52,367 nucleotides of DNA from an uncultured Oscillospiraceae bacterium (GTDB lineage Bacteria; Bacillota; Clostridia; Oscillospirales; Ruminococcaceae), in assembly GCA_949285935.1 (NCBI GenBank), contig CASEAH010000057.1, forward strand, positions 1 to 52,367, written 5' to 3'. Position numbers and translations under genes: made by a program. Of this stretch, positions 26,190 to 35,708 are shown piece by piece (within the stretch, counting starts at the first letter, position 1; the number at the start of each line of letters is the position of its first letter). The notes below the pieces were generated by a model. It was not told the DNA's origin. It was given only the letters and a program-made list of their open reading frames with translations, and made no database searches.

Positions 26190-26257
26190 AAAAATCCCTC
26201 CAGAAATCAGCGGCAGCCTTTGCCGCGAGAATCTGCCTCACCAGGCACAACAGGCTA

Positions 26258-26286
26258 ATTATAATAAAAAGCAGTAGGATTGTAAA
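26258..26286 (-). promoter_or_regulatory. Promoter of mntP
   Basis: A -35 TTTACA (26286-26281) and a perfect -10 TATAAT (26263-26258) are 17 bases apart on the minus strand. Confidence 0.82.
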
Positions 26287-26434
26287 CAGTCCGCAACAAA
26301 AAAACGGCTAAACCGCAAACTTTCGCCAAACAGCAGGGTTGTTCACAAAATATTAATACTTTTCCAGGGGCGGTGGTGTAAAATATTGCGTATAAACCCT
26401 GTACAGGACCCGTTTTGCGGGGGAAATGAGGGAC

Positions 26435-27322
26435 ATGCCGTTGTTTGGATATATCAGGACCTGTACCCCCCAATTGAGGGTCTGTGAGCTGGAGGCCTAT
26501 AAAGCGGTTTACTGCGGCCTGTGCCGGGAGCTGGGCCGCCGTTTTGGTATGGCGGCGCGCTTTACCCTCAGCTATGATTTTACTTTTCTGGCCATGCTGG
26601 ATATGGCCATGAGGGAAGAATCCCCGGCAATCGGCAGACGGCGGTGTACCTTTAACCCGCTCAAGAAGGCGCCTGCCGTGGAAGGCGGAGAAGCCTTGGC
26701 TTATGCCTGCGATGTAGCAGTCTTGATGCTCTGGCACAAGCTGCGGGACGATGTGGCGGACAGCGGCTTCTGGAAAGGCCTCCGGGCAAGGATGGGACTG
26801 CTGCTGGCCCGCCGGGGTTACCGGAAGGCGGCGGCACGGCAGCCGGAACTGAGCGGGATCATGGCACAGGCCATGGAACGGCAGTCTGCCCTGGAGCAAA
26901 GGGGTGCGGGTCTGGATGAAGCCTGCCAGCCCACAGCGGACATTCTTTCGGCAGTGCTGGAGCGGCTGGCCCATGATCCGGGACAGCGCCGGGTGCTGCA
27001 GCGGCTGGGGATGATGCTGGGACGATATGTCTATCTGGCGGATGCCCTGGACGATTTGGAGCGGGACCGCAAGAGCGGATGCTACAATCCCTTTTTGACG
27101 GCGGCCGGAGAGGAAAGCGGGGAGCTGCGGGACAACGCCGCCGGCTCCCTTTACCTGACCATCGCCGAGGCGTCCAAAGCCTACGAACTGCTGGATATCC
27201 GGCGCTTTGGCCCGGTGTTGGACAATATTCTTTTTTTGGGCCTGCGGCAGACAGCCGATGAGCTGCGGCTGCCTCCGGCCCAGCGGCGTCGGGGAAGAAC
27301 CTCCTCCCCGGCGATTCCCTGA
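26435..27322 (+). CDS. DUF5685-family protein
   Basis: A protein of about 295 residues recognised as the DUF5685 family by its start [34 protein letters not shown], in which three spaced cysteines could bind a metal. The rest is predicted helical and soluble, with an acidic patch [14 protein letters not shown]. Function is unknown in the family. An ATG three codons upstream (26426) is equally possible. It is followed by a J-domain gene and a small membrane-protein gene in the same direction, an arrangement that looks functionally linked. Confidence 0.8.
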   Translation: MPLFGYIRTCTPQLRVCELEAYKAVYCGLCRELGRRFGMAARFTLSYDFTFLAMLDMAMREESPAIGRRRCTFNPLKKAPAVEGGEALAYACDVAVLMLWHKLRDDVADSGFWKGLRARMGLLLARRGYRKAAARQPELSGIMAQAMERQSALEQRGAGLDEACQPTADILSAVLERLAHDPGQRRVLQRLGMMLGRYVYLADALDDLERDRKSGCYNPFLTAAGEESGELRDNAAGSLYLTIAEASKAYELLDIRRFGPVLDNILFLGLRQTADELRLPPAQRRRGRTSSPAIP

Positions 27323-27401
27323 CCCGGCGCGGGAAAGCGGATGCAACTTTGGGGAAACTGATTTTGTGCCCGGGGGCACATGGAAAGGAATGGGGCAATT
27401 T

Positions 27402-28001
27402 ATGATGACGGATCCTTATAAGGTACTGGGGGTGCCTCCTACCGCCACCGATGACCAGATCAAGGACGCCTATCGCCAGTTGGCCCGGAAGTACCACCCG
27501 GACAACTATGTCAACAACCCCCTGGCGGATCTGGCCACCGAAAAGATGAAGGAGATCAACGAGGCCTACGATGAGATCCAGCGCCAGCGCCGCGCGGCGG
27601 GTGGAAGCCGTGGGTCCTCCCAGAACAGCTATTACCGGTCCCAGCCCTCCCAGTTTTCGGATATCCGGGTGCTGATCAACAACGGCAGAGTTATGGAAGC
27701 GGAAGAACTGTTGGACGGTGTGCCCCAGAGCCGCCGGGACGGGGAATGGAATTTTCTCAAGGGGACCATTGCCTACTCCAGGGGATGGCTGGATTCTGCC
27801 CTGCAATATTTCAACACCGCCTGCCAGATGAGCCCCTCCAACCAGGAGTACCGGGCTGCCCTGAACCAGCTGATGTTCCAGCGGCAGACGGGCTATGGTC
27901 AGGCGTCCCGTGGCGGACAGATGGGAATGTCCTGCTGTGACCTGTGCGCCACCATGTACTGTGCCAGCTGCTGCTGCGACTGCCTGAGCAGCGGCTGCTG
28001 A
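27402..28001 (+). CDS. J-domain protein with cysteine-rich tail
   Basis: A 199-residue co-chaperone-like protein. Residues 3-65 are a J domain ([20 protein letters not shown]) with the essential HPD at 32-34, which stimulates Hsp70 ATPase. A Ser/Gln-rich linker follows, then a TPR-like helical pair (about 90-155). The last 24 residues contain nine cysteines in CC, CxxC and CCC patterns, suggesting metal binding or lipid modification. DnaJ's own Gly/Phe and zinc-finger regions are absent, so it is not the general chaperone. Start choice among three in-frame ATGs (27390, 27402, 27405) is uncertain. Confidence 0.85.
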   Translation: MMTDPYKVLGVPPTATDDQIKDAYRQLARKYHPDNYVNNPLADLATEKMKEINEAYDEIQRQRRAAGGSRGSSQNSYYRSQPSQFSDIRVLINNGRVMEAEELLDGVPQSRRDGEWNFLKGTIAYSRGWLDSALQYFNTACQMSPSNQEYRAALNQLMFQRQTGYGQASRGGQMGMSCCDLCATMYCASCCCDCLSSGC

Positions 28002-28020
28002 GAGAAGGACGGTGACCCTT

Positions 28021-28563
28021 ATGTCCAGAAAAAGCACCCAGGTGGCCATGGGCGGTGTGGCTACCGGCCTGTGCCTGCTTCTGATGTTTCTGACCGCCAT
28101 GCTTCCCTTTGCGGAATACGCACTGCCGGCCATGGCGGGGATCGTCCTGATTGCGGTAGTGGTGGAGAACGGGACCAAAAATGCCGTGGTGGTATACGCC
28201 GCAGTCTCCCTTCTTTCCCTGATCCTGGTTCCCCGGCCCGAGGCCGCCATGCTGTTTGTTTTCTTCTTTGGATACTATCCCATTCTCCAGTTCCGTCTGG
28301 ACCGGATCCGGCCCAAGGCGCTGCAGTACCTGGTGAAGTTTTTGCAGTTCAATGTGGCGGTGGTAGCCGCCTACTTTGTCATCATCAACCTGTTTGGCAT
28401 TACCGAGATCCTGGAGGACTTCGGCGATTTTGGCCGGTATTCCGCTCTGGTGCTGCTGGCTTTGGGGAATGTATTTTTCGGCGTATATGATTTTGCGGTG
28501 TCCAATCTCCGGTATGTGTATATCCACTGGTTTCGGCCCAAGTTTCTCCGGAAGACGGGCTGA
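28021..28563 (+). CDS. Membrane protein, four to five helices, function unknown
   Basis: A 180-residue protein with hydrophobic segments at roughly 12-30, 35-52, 55-75, 105-125 and 140-160. AGAAGGA lies upstream; an in-frame GTG at 28012 is an alternative start but sits too close to it. The gene starts about 20 bases after the J-domain gene, so the three genes from 26435 on are probably one operon. No family name can be given with confidence; substrate-binding S-component-like and MpsC-like readings were considered but not supported. Confidence 0.7.
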   Translation: MSRKSTQVAMGGVATGLCLLLMFLTAMLPFAEYALPAMAGIVLIAVVVENGTKNAVVVYAAVSLLSLILVPRPEAAMLFVFFFGYYPILQFRLDRIRPKALQYLVKFLQFNVAVVAAYFVIINLFGITEILEDFGDFGRYSALVLLALGNVFFGVYDFAVSNLRYVYIHWFRPKFLRKTG

Positions 28564-28918
28564 ATCGGTACGGGATGGGGAAAGGCGGTCCTTGAGGGAA
28601 AGGCCGGCTTTCCCTTAATTGTTCGTTGCGAAAACTTTTTGCTCCGCAGGGAGAGATATCTGTAAGAATTTCAGCCTCCGGGTGCCGGGAAAGAAAGCTA
28701 TGATAAAGGATAGCAAAATCTAAAAATGATTTATAATGAAGCCATGAATTGCCCTTCAGGGGATGGCAGGGCGGTACACGGGCTTGGGCAGCCGCTGGTG
28801 TCCAGAGTCTGAATGCAGGATTGCTTTTAGGGAAGGCGTGGGGCAGGAATCGAGCAGCTGCGGCACGGCAGACGATTTCAGTCCGGATCATAAAAAACTT
28901 CACAGGGGGGCGGAAGCC
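28564..28918. other. Gene-free stretch before cardiolipin synthase gene
   Basis: A hairpin at about 28594-28620 (GAGGGAAAG with CTTTCCCTT) may end the upstream operon, although its T-run is poor. Nothing else was recognised. Confidence 0.45.
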
Positions 28919-30463
28919 ATGAAGACCATCAAAAAATTATTTGGCCTGCTGTTCCACCGGGTGGTGCTGGTGGGCCTGGCCATTTTGCTGCAGGTAGCGT
29001 TTATTGGAGTCATCTTATGGCGTTTCGCACCGTATTTTATCTATTTCCATCTGTTTTCCGCGGTCATCAGCGTGGGAGTGGTGCTGCATATCATCAACGG
29101 CCACACCAATCCCAGTTATAAAATCGCCTGGCTGATACCCGTGCTGGTGCTTCCGGTGTTTGGTGTGACCTTTTACCTGCTGCTGGGCGGCAGCCGGCTC
29201 AGCCCGCGGCAGAAACGGAAAATGCGGTGCATCAGCCAGCAGGCGGCCGCGCAGGTTCCTCCCAACAACCCCATTCTGGACCGTATGGCGGAAGAAAATC
29301 CCGACGCGGCAAACCAGTCCCGGTATCTGGAACGATATGCCCTTTCCCCGGTCCACCGTCATACCCAAACGGAATATCTGCCCATCGGTGAGATCACCTT
29401 CCAGAAAATGTGCCAGGAGCTTGAAAAAGCCGAGCATTACATTTTTATGGAATACTTTATCATTGAAGGGGGGCAGATGTGGGATACCCTTCTGGAGATC
29501 CTCCGGCGCAAAGCGTCTCAGGGTGTGGATGTCCGGGTCATTTATGATGACTTCGGCAGCATTATGACCCTTCCTTACCGGTATGACCTCCAGCTGGAGG
29601 CCATGGGGATCCGGTGCGCGGTATTCAATCCCTTTGTCCCCGTGGTCAATCTCCAGCTTAATAACCGGGACCACCGGAAAATTTGTGTGATCGACGGGCA
29701 TTCCGGCTTTACCGGGGGCATCAATCTGGCGGACGAGTATATCAATGCCTATGAAAAGTACGGTCACTGGAAAGATACCGCGGTTTTTCTCCATGGCGAC
29801 GCCGTCTGGAACCTGACGGTCATGTTCCTGACCATGTGGGATTACCTCAAGGGCGGGGAAAAAGACTTTTCCCGGTATAAGCCTCTGGTATATAATCCGG
29901 GGGGCGTTAAAAGCGACGGCTATGTGCAGCCCTTTTCCGACAGCCCCTTGGACAACGAGACCACAGGTGAAACGGTATATCTCAACCTCATCAACAAAGC
30001 CAAACGGTATGTGCATATCACCACCCCCTATCTGATCATTGACAACGAGATGGTGACCGCCCTGTGCATGGCCGCCAAGTCGGGGGTGGATGTGCGGATC
30101 ATTACCCCCCATGTGGCAGATAAATGGTATGTCCATGCCGTGACCAGGGCCTATTATGAGGTGCTGGTAGAAAGCGGCGTACAAATTTTTGAATACACCC
30201 CGGGCTTTATCCACGCCAAGACCTTTGTGGTGGATGACGAATACGCGGTGGTGGGTACCATCAATATGGATTACCGCAGCCTGTACCTCCATTTTGAGTG
30301 CGGGGCCTGGATGTATAAGACCCGATGTGTGGCCCAGGTGGCGGAGGATTTCCTGAAAACCCAGGCGGTAAGCCAGCCGGTCTCTCTGGAGATGTGCCGG
30401 TCGGTCCCCTGGTATGTCCGGATCACCCGGTCTGTTCTCAGCGCATTTGCCCCCCTGATGTAG
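28919..30463 (+). CDS. cls: Cardiolipin synthase
   Basis: A 514-residue phospholipase-D-superfamily enzyme that condenses phosphatidylglycerol to cardiolipin. Two N-terminal transmembrane helices (about 10-35 and 40-60) are followed by a PLDNc-type region and two HKD motifs, HRKICVID and HAKTFVVD, the catalytic pair. The start at 28919 follows AGGGGGGCGG; a 52-residue longer frame has no binding site. The terminator at 30543-30583 follows. Confidence 0.93.
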   Translation: MKTIKKLFGLLFHRVVLVGLAILLQVAFIGVILWRFAPYFIYFHLFSAVISVGVVLHIINGHTNPSYKIAWLIPVLVLPVFGVTFYLLLGGSRLSPRQKRKMRCISQQAAAQVPPNNPILDRMAEENPDAANQSRYLERYALSPVHRHTQTEYLPIGEITFQKMCQELEKAEHYIFMEYFIIEGGQMWDTLLEILRRKASQGVDVRVIYDDFGSIMTLPYRYDLQLEAMGIRCAVFNPFVPVVNLQLNNRDHRKICVIDGHSGFTGGINLADEYINAYEKYGHWKDTAVFLHGDAVWNLTVMFLTMWDYLKGGEKDFSRYKPLVYNPGGVKSDGYVQPFSDSPLDNETTGETVYLNLINKAKRYVHITTPYLIIDNEMVTALCMAAKSGVDVRIITPHVADKWYVHAVTRAYYEVLVESGVQIFEYTPGFIHAKTFVVDDEYAVVGTINMDYRSLYLHFECGAWMYKTRCVAQVAEDFLKTQAVSQPVSLEMCRSVPWYVRITRSVLSAFAPLM

Positions 30464-30536
30464 CTTCTGCCGCCGGCAGAAGCATATTCCGGATTTATGC
30501 GGCAAAGGCCCCTTTATCGAGCCAAAGCCTGTTGCT

Positions 30537-32120
30537 TCAAAAAGGCCGTTCCCCCCGGTGCGCCGGGGCGGGGCGGCTTTTTCTTTCTCCCGGCAGTATG
30601 CCCCGGAACCAGGAGGCATCCTCCCTGGTCAGTCCGCCGGTGAGGACCAGCAGCAGAAGGTACAGGACAAGGGCCAGCGCCATCCGCAGGGCCAGAATAC
30701 CTCCGGAGAGAGAGACAGACAAATTGACCCACCGGGTCAGAACCGGGCAAAGCAGGACGGCGGAAGCAATGCATCCGGCAGGACGCAGGATGCTTCCCCA
30801 CAGGGAAATACGCAGTCCCGAAACCCGCAGGAGCTTTCCCACACTGAGGGCAAAATTCAGGACTTCGGTGAACCAGACGGTAAACAGATACCCCCCAATG
30901 GCGAACCGGGGAAGCAAAAGAAAGACCAGGATGACGCTGCACAGGGAATCCACGATATTGTACCGCATGGAAGCCATCTGCTGCCCCAGTCCCTTGAGCA
31001 TCCCGTCGGTAAGCATATCCATATACATGACGGGAATCAGCGGAGCCAGCGTCCGCAGGTATCCGGAAGCCTGGGGGCTGTTATAAACGATCCGTCCCAA
31101 CTCCCCGGAAAAACCCCAGACCAGGCCCGCCGTTCCAAAAGAAAAAAGCAGGCCGAGATAAAAGACCCGGCTCACCATATGATCCACCCGGTCGCGGCGG
31201 CCTGCCACCTGGCAGCGGGTAAGCTCCGGTACCAGCAGCTCCGCCAATGCGGTAAGCAGAGCTGCGGGGAAGAACACCAGAGGAAAGACCATCCCGTGGA
31301 TGATGCCGTAGGAAGCAAGAGCCCCATGGGAAGAAGCGCCCGACTTCCGAAGTCCCCAGGGGATCAGCAAATGCTGGATGGTGGAGAGAAGGGTGCGGGC
31401 ATAAGCGGAAAAAGCCACCGGCAAGGCGGTGGAGAGGAGCCGGCGGGTCATCCGCCGGGGGGGTGCCCCTGGCCGGTTGTAGCGCCGGACGTCCACAAGG
31501 TAAAGGAACCACAGAGCTCCCAGAGAGCATACCTCTCCAGCCATGCTTCCGGCTGCAACGGCGGCACAGGCGTACTCCAGGTCACCGGAAACCGCAGAAC
31601 CCAAAAGGGCTACGGTCACAGCAATACGTACCAGCTGTTCCAGCGCCTGGGCCGAGGCGGCACGGAGAACACGCTGAACAGCGGTAAAGTATCCCCCAAA
31701 GGCTGCTCCCAGAGACAGACAGGGAAGCCCCAGCGCCAGGACCCGGAGTCCCAGAGCACAGCGGGGGTCTCCGATCCATTGGGCAGCCAGGGCAGGTGCA
31801 GTCATCCACAGCAGCAAAGCCGCGCCGCAGCCAAAAATACCGGCATACCCCAGGCACCGGACCATGGCGGTCCGGGCTCCCCGGTGGCACCCCAGTCCCA
31901 GTTCTTCCGCCACCAGGCGGGTTGCGGCAAACCGGACCCCGGAGATGGCCACGGTAACAGCCAGCGTATACACAGACAGCGTCAACTGCCACAGACCAAT
32001 ACCCTCCGGCCCGATGCGGCTGGTCAGATATACCTGGAAGACTACGCCGACTCCCTGCATCAAAAAGGAAGCTGCCGTAAGCAGCAGGGTATTGAGGGCC
32101 AGCCGTTGTATTTGACGCAA
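30537..32120 (-). CDS. SpoVB/MurJ-like polysaccharide flippase
   Basis: A 527-residue membrane protein with about fourteen hydrophobic helices, of the MOP superfamily polysaccharide-transport branch. The start region (LLTAASFLMQGVGVVFQVYL then SRIGPEGIGLWQL) is typical of stage V sporulation protein B and related lipid-linked sugar flippases. In sporulating Clostridia such proteins act in cortex or envelope assembly, but several paralogues usually exist and this one cannot be assigned to SpoVB itself. The start is a TTG with GGGGGAG six bases upstream. The last bases lie inside the terminator of the convergent cls gene. Confidence 0.85.
   Translation of the reverse strand: MRQIQRLALNTLLLTAASFLMQGVGVVFQVYLTSRIGPEGIGLWQLTLSVYTLAVTVAISGVRFAATRLVAEELGLGCHRGARTAMVRCLGYAGIFGCGAALLLWMTAPALAAQWIGDPRCALGLRVLALGLPCLSLGAAFGGYFTAVQRVLRAASAQALEQLVRIAVTVALLGSAVSGDLEYACAAVAAGSMAGEVCSLGALWFLYLVDVRRYNRPGAPPRRMTRRLLSTALPVAFSAYARTLLSTIQHLLIPWGLRKSGASSHGALASYGIIHGMVFPLVFFPAALLTALAELLVPELTRCQVAGRRDRVDHMVSRVFYLGLLFSFGTAGLVWGFSGELGRIVYNSPQASGYLRTLAPLIPVMYMDMLTDGMLKGLGQQMASMRYNIVDSLCSVILVFLLLPRFAIGGYLFTVWFTEVLNFALSVGKLLRVSGLRISLWGSILRPAGCIASAVLLCPVLTRWVNLSVSLSGGILALRMALALVLYLLLLVLTGGLTREDASWFRGILPGERKSRPAPAHRGERPF
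30543..30583 (+). terminator. Terminator after the cardiolipin synthase gene
   Basis: GCCG-TT-CCCC pairs with GGGG-C-GGC around an inner CCGG/CCGG stem, followed by TTTTTCTTT on the plus strand. It overlaps the 3' end of the convergent SpoVB-like gene. Confidence 0.75.
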
Positions 32121-32987
32121 GCAAACTCCCCCTTATCCCCATACTGCTAAAGTATATTGCGGGAGGAGAGGAAAAAGACGTGCCCGGCAAGCCCGGAGGG
32201 GAGAAGAGGTAAGCCGAGCAAAAACCACAGGCAGCCAGCTGATATGCCCAGGACGTTTTGCTGTGCTGTATGCTCCTGCCGCATTTCCCGCTTTTGTAAA
32301 GAACGAGCCGCCGTGGCGATGACCATATTTTAAAAAGTGGGGGAGGTCCGAAAAAATATCATTGCCGCAAGAAAGGGCGGGATGGAGTGAACCACAGATA
32401 TGGAATGAGGAGGAAGAGAGCTGCGTCAAAAGTTCAAGTGGCGGTACACCCTGCCAAAATCAAATATGTTCTGCAGTATGGTGCAACCGGCAAAAAAGCT
32501 GCCTGATGTGTCAAAAACTGATCCTGCATAGGGCATGGCCAGGCACGGGAAGCCAGTGCCCGCGGCGGTTTCCATAAGGGCAGTAGTGCAGCAGCAAGCC
32601 TGACAGAAGCGGCTGCATACTCCTCCGTCAAACTGAACCAAACCTCCTTCACCGGTATGAGGACATCGCTCAGCAGGGAATCCCATACAAACAGAGAATC
32701 GTTTATGTGCGGACGGGATGGCACTTATGTTGTAGGTTCTGCCGGCGGATGGGATCTGTTTCACGTGCTCGCCCGGCCTATACGCGGGCAAAGGTTATGC
32801 CAACTTTTTATGGATACACGGCTGTTGATATGGCCTTTTTTTGTCAGGCTGTAAAAACAGGCTGAACGGATGTCTCGCCCAAACGGAGAGATTGCATTTT
32901 CTTAAAAAAACCGCCCTGCCGGACAGGAACCCGGCAGGGCGGTTAAAGTTGAATCAATCTGTAACGTCTGCAGAAAGAAGCGGAAAG
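32121..32987. other. Gene-free stretch between flippase and glycosyltransferase genes
   Basis: No frame in about 770 bases has a ribosome binding site or recognisable family. The end holds the glycosyltransferase terminator at 32904-32942. A small hairpin (GGCAC/GTGCC near 32540-32560) was noticed. Confidence 0.5.
32904..32942 (-). terminator. Terminator of the glycosyltransferase gene
   Basis: On the minus strand CCGCCCTGCCGG pairs with CCGGCAGGGCGG over twelve base pairs, followed by TTTTTTT. Confidence 0.9.
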
Positions 32988-34238
32988 TTACTGAGAAGTA
33001 GGGCCGAAAAGCTGGGCAGGGCGGATAGCCCGGGTATGGTGGATAGGCTCCCAAGTCTTTTGCCGTTTTACCAGACAGATGCAGTTAATGGGGATCCAGC
33101 TCATGATGAATACCCAGTAAAAAGCTATGGCACCCAAAAGGGGCAGCACAGGTTTTTTGGCATAAACCACTGAGAGAAAGGCCGTGGCGAAGGTGCAGAG
33201 GAATGAAAAGGACAGAGAAAAGAAAAGCTGGTAATAGAGCTGCGTTTGAGGAAAAAGGCCATAGGAAATATGAAGATTATGAAACACAATGCCCAGAATG
33301 GTGGGCACCAGGCAAAGAAGCTGCATCACGGGGCAAAGATAAAGCAGCAGCAGATCCAGGCTGAGAAAGTTGCCGGACAGAGCGGAACGGCCCAAAGGCG
33401 CCGCATACCGTTCCATACATTGAAGCATTCCGGTGGACCACCGTTTGCGCTGGGTCCAGGATTGGGAGAACAGCAGGGGCTGTTCGTCATAGGTGACAGC
33501 AGCCGGGACCCACCCCACCTGAACGCCCTGCAGGGCGCACTGACCGGTGAACTCCACATCCTCCGTCATGGTCCAGGTCTTCCAGCCGCCCCACTGGCGC
33601 AGAAGTTCCAGATCCACCATAAAGCCGCTGCCGTTGACCACGGCGGAAAGCCCCATATTCTGGCGGGGGGAATTATAAAACTTGTTCAGCATCCAGTAAT
33701 AGATGGAACCGCAGCCGGATACCAGAGAATCCAAAGGATTCTTGCCGTCCCGGTAGGCCTGTCCTACCTTGACCCCGGCACACCGGGCGTTATTCATCTC
33801 CCGGAGAAAACCGGGATCCACCAGATTGTCGGCGTCAAAGATGCAGACAGCGTCGTAGTGATCGGGTCCATCCAGCAGCTTGTCCACCGCAAAGGTGAGC
33901 ACCTGCCCTTTGGAGCGCACGGGAACCGTACATTCCCAAATGGTGGCTCCTGCACGCTGGGCAGCGCCGGCGGTATCGTCCGTGCAATTATTGGGAATGA
34001 CGATAACGTCATACAGTTCCCGGGGATAGTCCTGTTCCATCAGGCTTTCCACCAGGCCTCCGATAACTGCTTCCTCATTCCGGGCGGCAATGAGCACCGC
34101 AAAACGGTCCCGGGGAGCCTCCTGAGGATACGCAGCGTTCTTTTTGAAACTGAACAGCGCAATCATAACAAAATAGACCGCAAACAGTGCGGAGAAAAAG
34201 CTGCAAACCCAGGCAAGAGTTGTAAAAAATGTAATCAT
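32988..34238 (-). CDS. Processive family 2 glycosyltransferase, membrane-bound
   Basis: A 416-residue enzyme with a transmembrane helix at about 5-30, a cytoplasmic GT-A domain and three C-terminal helices. The catalytic set of processive GT2 enzymes (cellulose, hyaluronan and poly-GlcNAc synthases) is present: FDADN, then TMTEDVEF, then QRKRW. It therefore probably polymerises and exports a sugar chain. The acceptor and sugar are unknown. The start at 34238 follows GGGAGG; a 40-residue longer frame is unsupported. No partner polymer-modifying genes are adjacent. Confidence 0.9.
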   Translation of the reverse strand: MITFFTTLAWVCSFFSALFAVYFVMIALFSFKKNAAYPQEAPRDRFAVLIAARNEEAVIGGLVESLMEQDYPRELYDVIVIPNNCTDDTAGAAQRAGATIWECTVPVRSKGQVLTFAVDKLLDGPDHYDAVCIFDADNLVDPGFLREMNNARCAGVKVGQAYRDGKNPLDSLVSGCGSIYYWMLNKFYNSPRQNMGLSAVVNGSGFMVDLELLRQWGGWKTWTMTEDVEFTGQCALQGVQVGWVPAAVTYDEQPLLFSQSWTQRKRWSTGMLQCMERYAAPLGRSALSGNFLSLDLLLLYLCPVMQLLCLVPTILGIVFHNLHISYGLFPQTQLYYQLFFSLSFSFLCTFATAFLSVVYAKKPVLPLLGAIAFYWVFIMSWIPINCICLVKRQKTWEPIHHTRAIRPAQLFGPTSQ

Positions 34239-34550
34239 AAGGTTGTCTCCTCCCTTCTGATCAATAATACGAGGAACGGGTAGGTTTTGTTGCAAAAATC
34301 TGTAAAGATTTTGTGAAGATGATTTTTTGCCTGAAAAAAACCTGATTTTTTTCCTCATTCTGCCGCCGGAAAGGCGGCAAAACCATGGTAAGAAGAGTTT
34401 TTATTTTGTCGGGACGGAAAGAGTGCCCCCTTATGGCTTTACCCGCACCCTTTCCCATATTTGTGAATACAATGGATCTTGAAAAAGATTCCCCAAAGCT
34501 TTCCTGAAAAAGGAGCCGACGGGAATCATTCCCCCTAAGGAGGTCATTCA
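34239..34550. other. Divergent intergenic stretch
   Basis: It holds the upstream regions of the minus-strand glycosyltransferase and the plus-strand small gene. A hairpin TGCCGCC/GGCGGCA lies near 34362-34380. No clear consensus promoter was identified. Confidence 0.45.
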
Positions 34551-34763
34551 ATGGATCTGAAAAACGGGAACATCACATTGGGAGAACTGTTGTCCCATCC
34601 GGGGGCTCGAAGCCTTCTGGAACGGGAAGCGCCGGGAGCTTTGTCCTCTCCCCTCATCCGGCGGTTCAGAAACGTTACCCTGAATCAGGCGGTTGCCCTG
34701 CTCCGGGGACGCATCCCGGACCACAGGATCCGGGAGCTGACAGAAGAATTGAGAAAACTGTAA
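34551..34763 (+). CDS. Small helical protein, function unknown
   Basis: A 70-residue protein with a strong ribosome binding site (CTAAGGAGG) seven bases before the ATG, which supports it as a real gene. The pattern TLGELLSHPGARSLLE ... P ... TLNQAVALL ... IRELTEELRKL resembles the three-helix accessory domain seen at the ends of some clostridial glycosidases and esterases, here as a stand-alone protein. That likeness is from memory of the pattern and is weak evidence. Its stop lies ten bases from the convergent DUF6514 gene. Confidence 0.7.
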   Translation: MDLKNGNITLGELLSHPGARSLLEREAPGALSSPLIRRFRNVTLNQAVALLRGRIPDHRIRELTEELRKL

Positions 34764-34772
34764 GGAACAGCC

Positions 34773-35060
34773 TCAGCCCAGCAGATCGTAAACAATATCC
34801 GCAATATGTACCGGCAGTGCCTGCCCCCGGGCCAGAGACCAAATCATCTGCTCCACCACTTCTTCCCGGGGAGAGATCCCACGGACTACAGCCCGGTTGA
34901 GAGGAAGCTGAGGCTCCCGCATCCCCTCCAGGGAACATTCGATGCCATAGGCGGGGAGGCCGGTTTCAGGGTCCGCCTCACAAAGCAGCCGGTAAGAGCA
35001 CCACAGGCTTCCCCCTTCTTCCCGGGGGATTTCGGTATGCAAAGAAAGTTTTTCCATCAT
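34773..35060 (-). CDS. DUF6514-family protein
   Basis: A 95-residue soluble protein recognised as DUF6514 by YGIECSLEG and the C-terminal VVEQMIWSLARGQALPVHIADIVYDLLG pattern. Function is unknown. The start is one of two adjacent ATGs (35060 or 35057) with only a weak AAAGG site. A perfect -10 TATAAT lies at 35136-35131, with a poor -35 (TGGCAA, 35159-35154), 17 bases apart, so it probably has its own promoter. Confidence 0.72.
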   Translation of the reverse strand: MMEKLSLHTEIPREEGGSLWCSYRLLCEADPETGLPAYGIECSLEGMREPQLPLNRAVVRGISPREEVVEQMIWSLARGQALPVHIADIVYDLLG

Positions 35061-35438
35061 GAGAATCGCCAACCTTTTCTGTTCGTTATTAGGTCCGGAC
35101 CGGCGACTGCGGGACCGGAGGGATGGTTCCATTATAGAAAATCCCCGTCCCTTTTGCCATAGTAATGTGTTGTCACTTTCTTTGACAGGAAATGGCGAAA
35201 CGGAAAAACTTTGGGAAAGGTACGACGTCCTTTCCGGCTCTGTCAGGGGCGGCGGACATGGCTCAGGCCCAGCAGCCCGAAGATCATGCCCAGGATTCCG
35301 CACACCGCCCCAATAATACCCAGTACCGTTCCTGCTATGGAAAAGCCTTTGATGCCAATCCCCTCCCTTCACATTGAGATCACAATAGCTGAAACCAGTA
35401 TACCTTACCGGTAAGAAAAAAACAAGAACAGAAGGATG
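35061..35438. other. Intergenic stretch between DUF6514 and nrdD promoter
   Basis: Apart from the possible small peptide on the minus strand and the DUF6514 promoter, nothing is recognised in this stretch. Confidence 0.45.
35225..35340 (-). pseudogene. Possible small glycine-zipper membrane peptide lacking ATG
   Basis: On the minus strand a frame reads GIKGFSIAGTVLGIIGAV then CGILGMIFGLLGLSHVRRP and a stop, a classic glycine-rich transmembrane helix with a basic tail. AGGGAGGGG lies just upstream, but at the expected start position the codon is ATC (near 35340), or ATT six bases earlier, and the frame is closed by TGA shortly before. It is either a gene that has lost its start codon, one using a rare start, or chance. 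No in-frame ATG, GTG or TTG exists upstream. Confidence 0.35.
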
Positions 35439-35467
35439 TTGACAGGAAGAACTATATGTAGTATGAT
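35439..35467 (+). promoter_or_regulatory. Promoter of the riboswitch-nrdDG operon
   Basis: A perfect -35 TTGACA (35439-35444) and a -10 TATGAT (35462-35467) are 17 bases apart. The transcript would start near 35474, about 30 bases before the riboswitch. Confidence 0.88.
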
Positions 35468-35504
35468 ATCCCCAGCAAGAGACGGAATATCTGTCTATAT
35501 CTTG

Positions 35505-35675
35505 TGTTGATTTGGGTGCCCCTTTGGGGCTTGAAAGGGAAGTCGGGTGAAAATCCCGCGCGGTCCCGCCGCCGTAAGGAGGAGCGCGCCGCACGATGCC
35601 ACTGTGGGCAGAGCCCATGGGAAGGCGCGGCGCGTGCAGAATCCAAGCCGGAATACCTGCCCAGGTCTGCGCGCT
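35505..35675 (+). promoter_or_regulatory. Cobalamin (B12) riboswitch
   Basis: The conserved core elements appear in order: AAAGGGAAGTCGGGTGAAAA, CGCGGTCCCGCCGCCGTAA, GCCACTG, GGGAAGGC and the B12 box CCAAGCCGGAATACCTGCC (35644-35662). This is the adenosylcobalamin-type aptamer. It is followed by a terminator hairpin, so the likely mode is premature termination when B12 is bound. It controls the B12-independent class III ribonucleotide reductase. Confidence 0.93.
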
Positions 35676-35708
35676 GCCACGGAGTATGGCGGGAAGCGGG
35701 CTTGCCGA

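Noticed and set aside
26190-26250. Possible yybP-ykoY manganese riboswitch before mntP
   Set aside because: The leader is only about 60 bases and lacks the conserved loops of that riboswitch.
32426-32791. A possible decayed gene on the minus strand between flippase and glycosyltransferase
   Set aside because: Two overlapping frames exist but neither has a ribosome binding site or recognisable motif, and no frameshifted family could be reconstructed.
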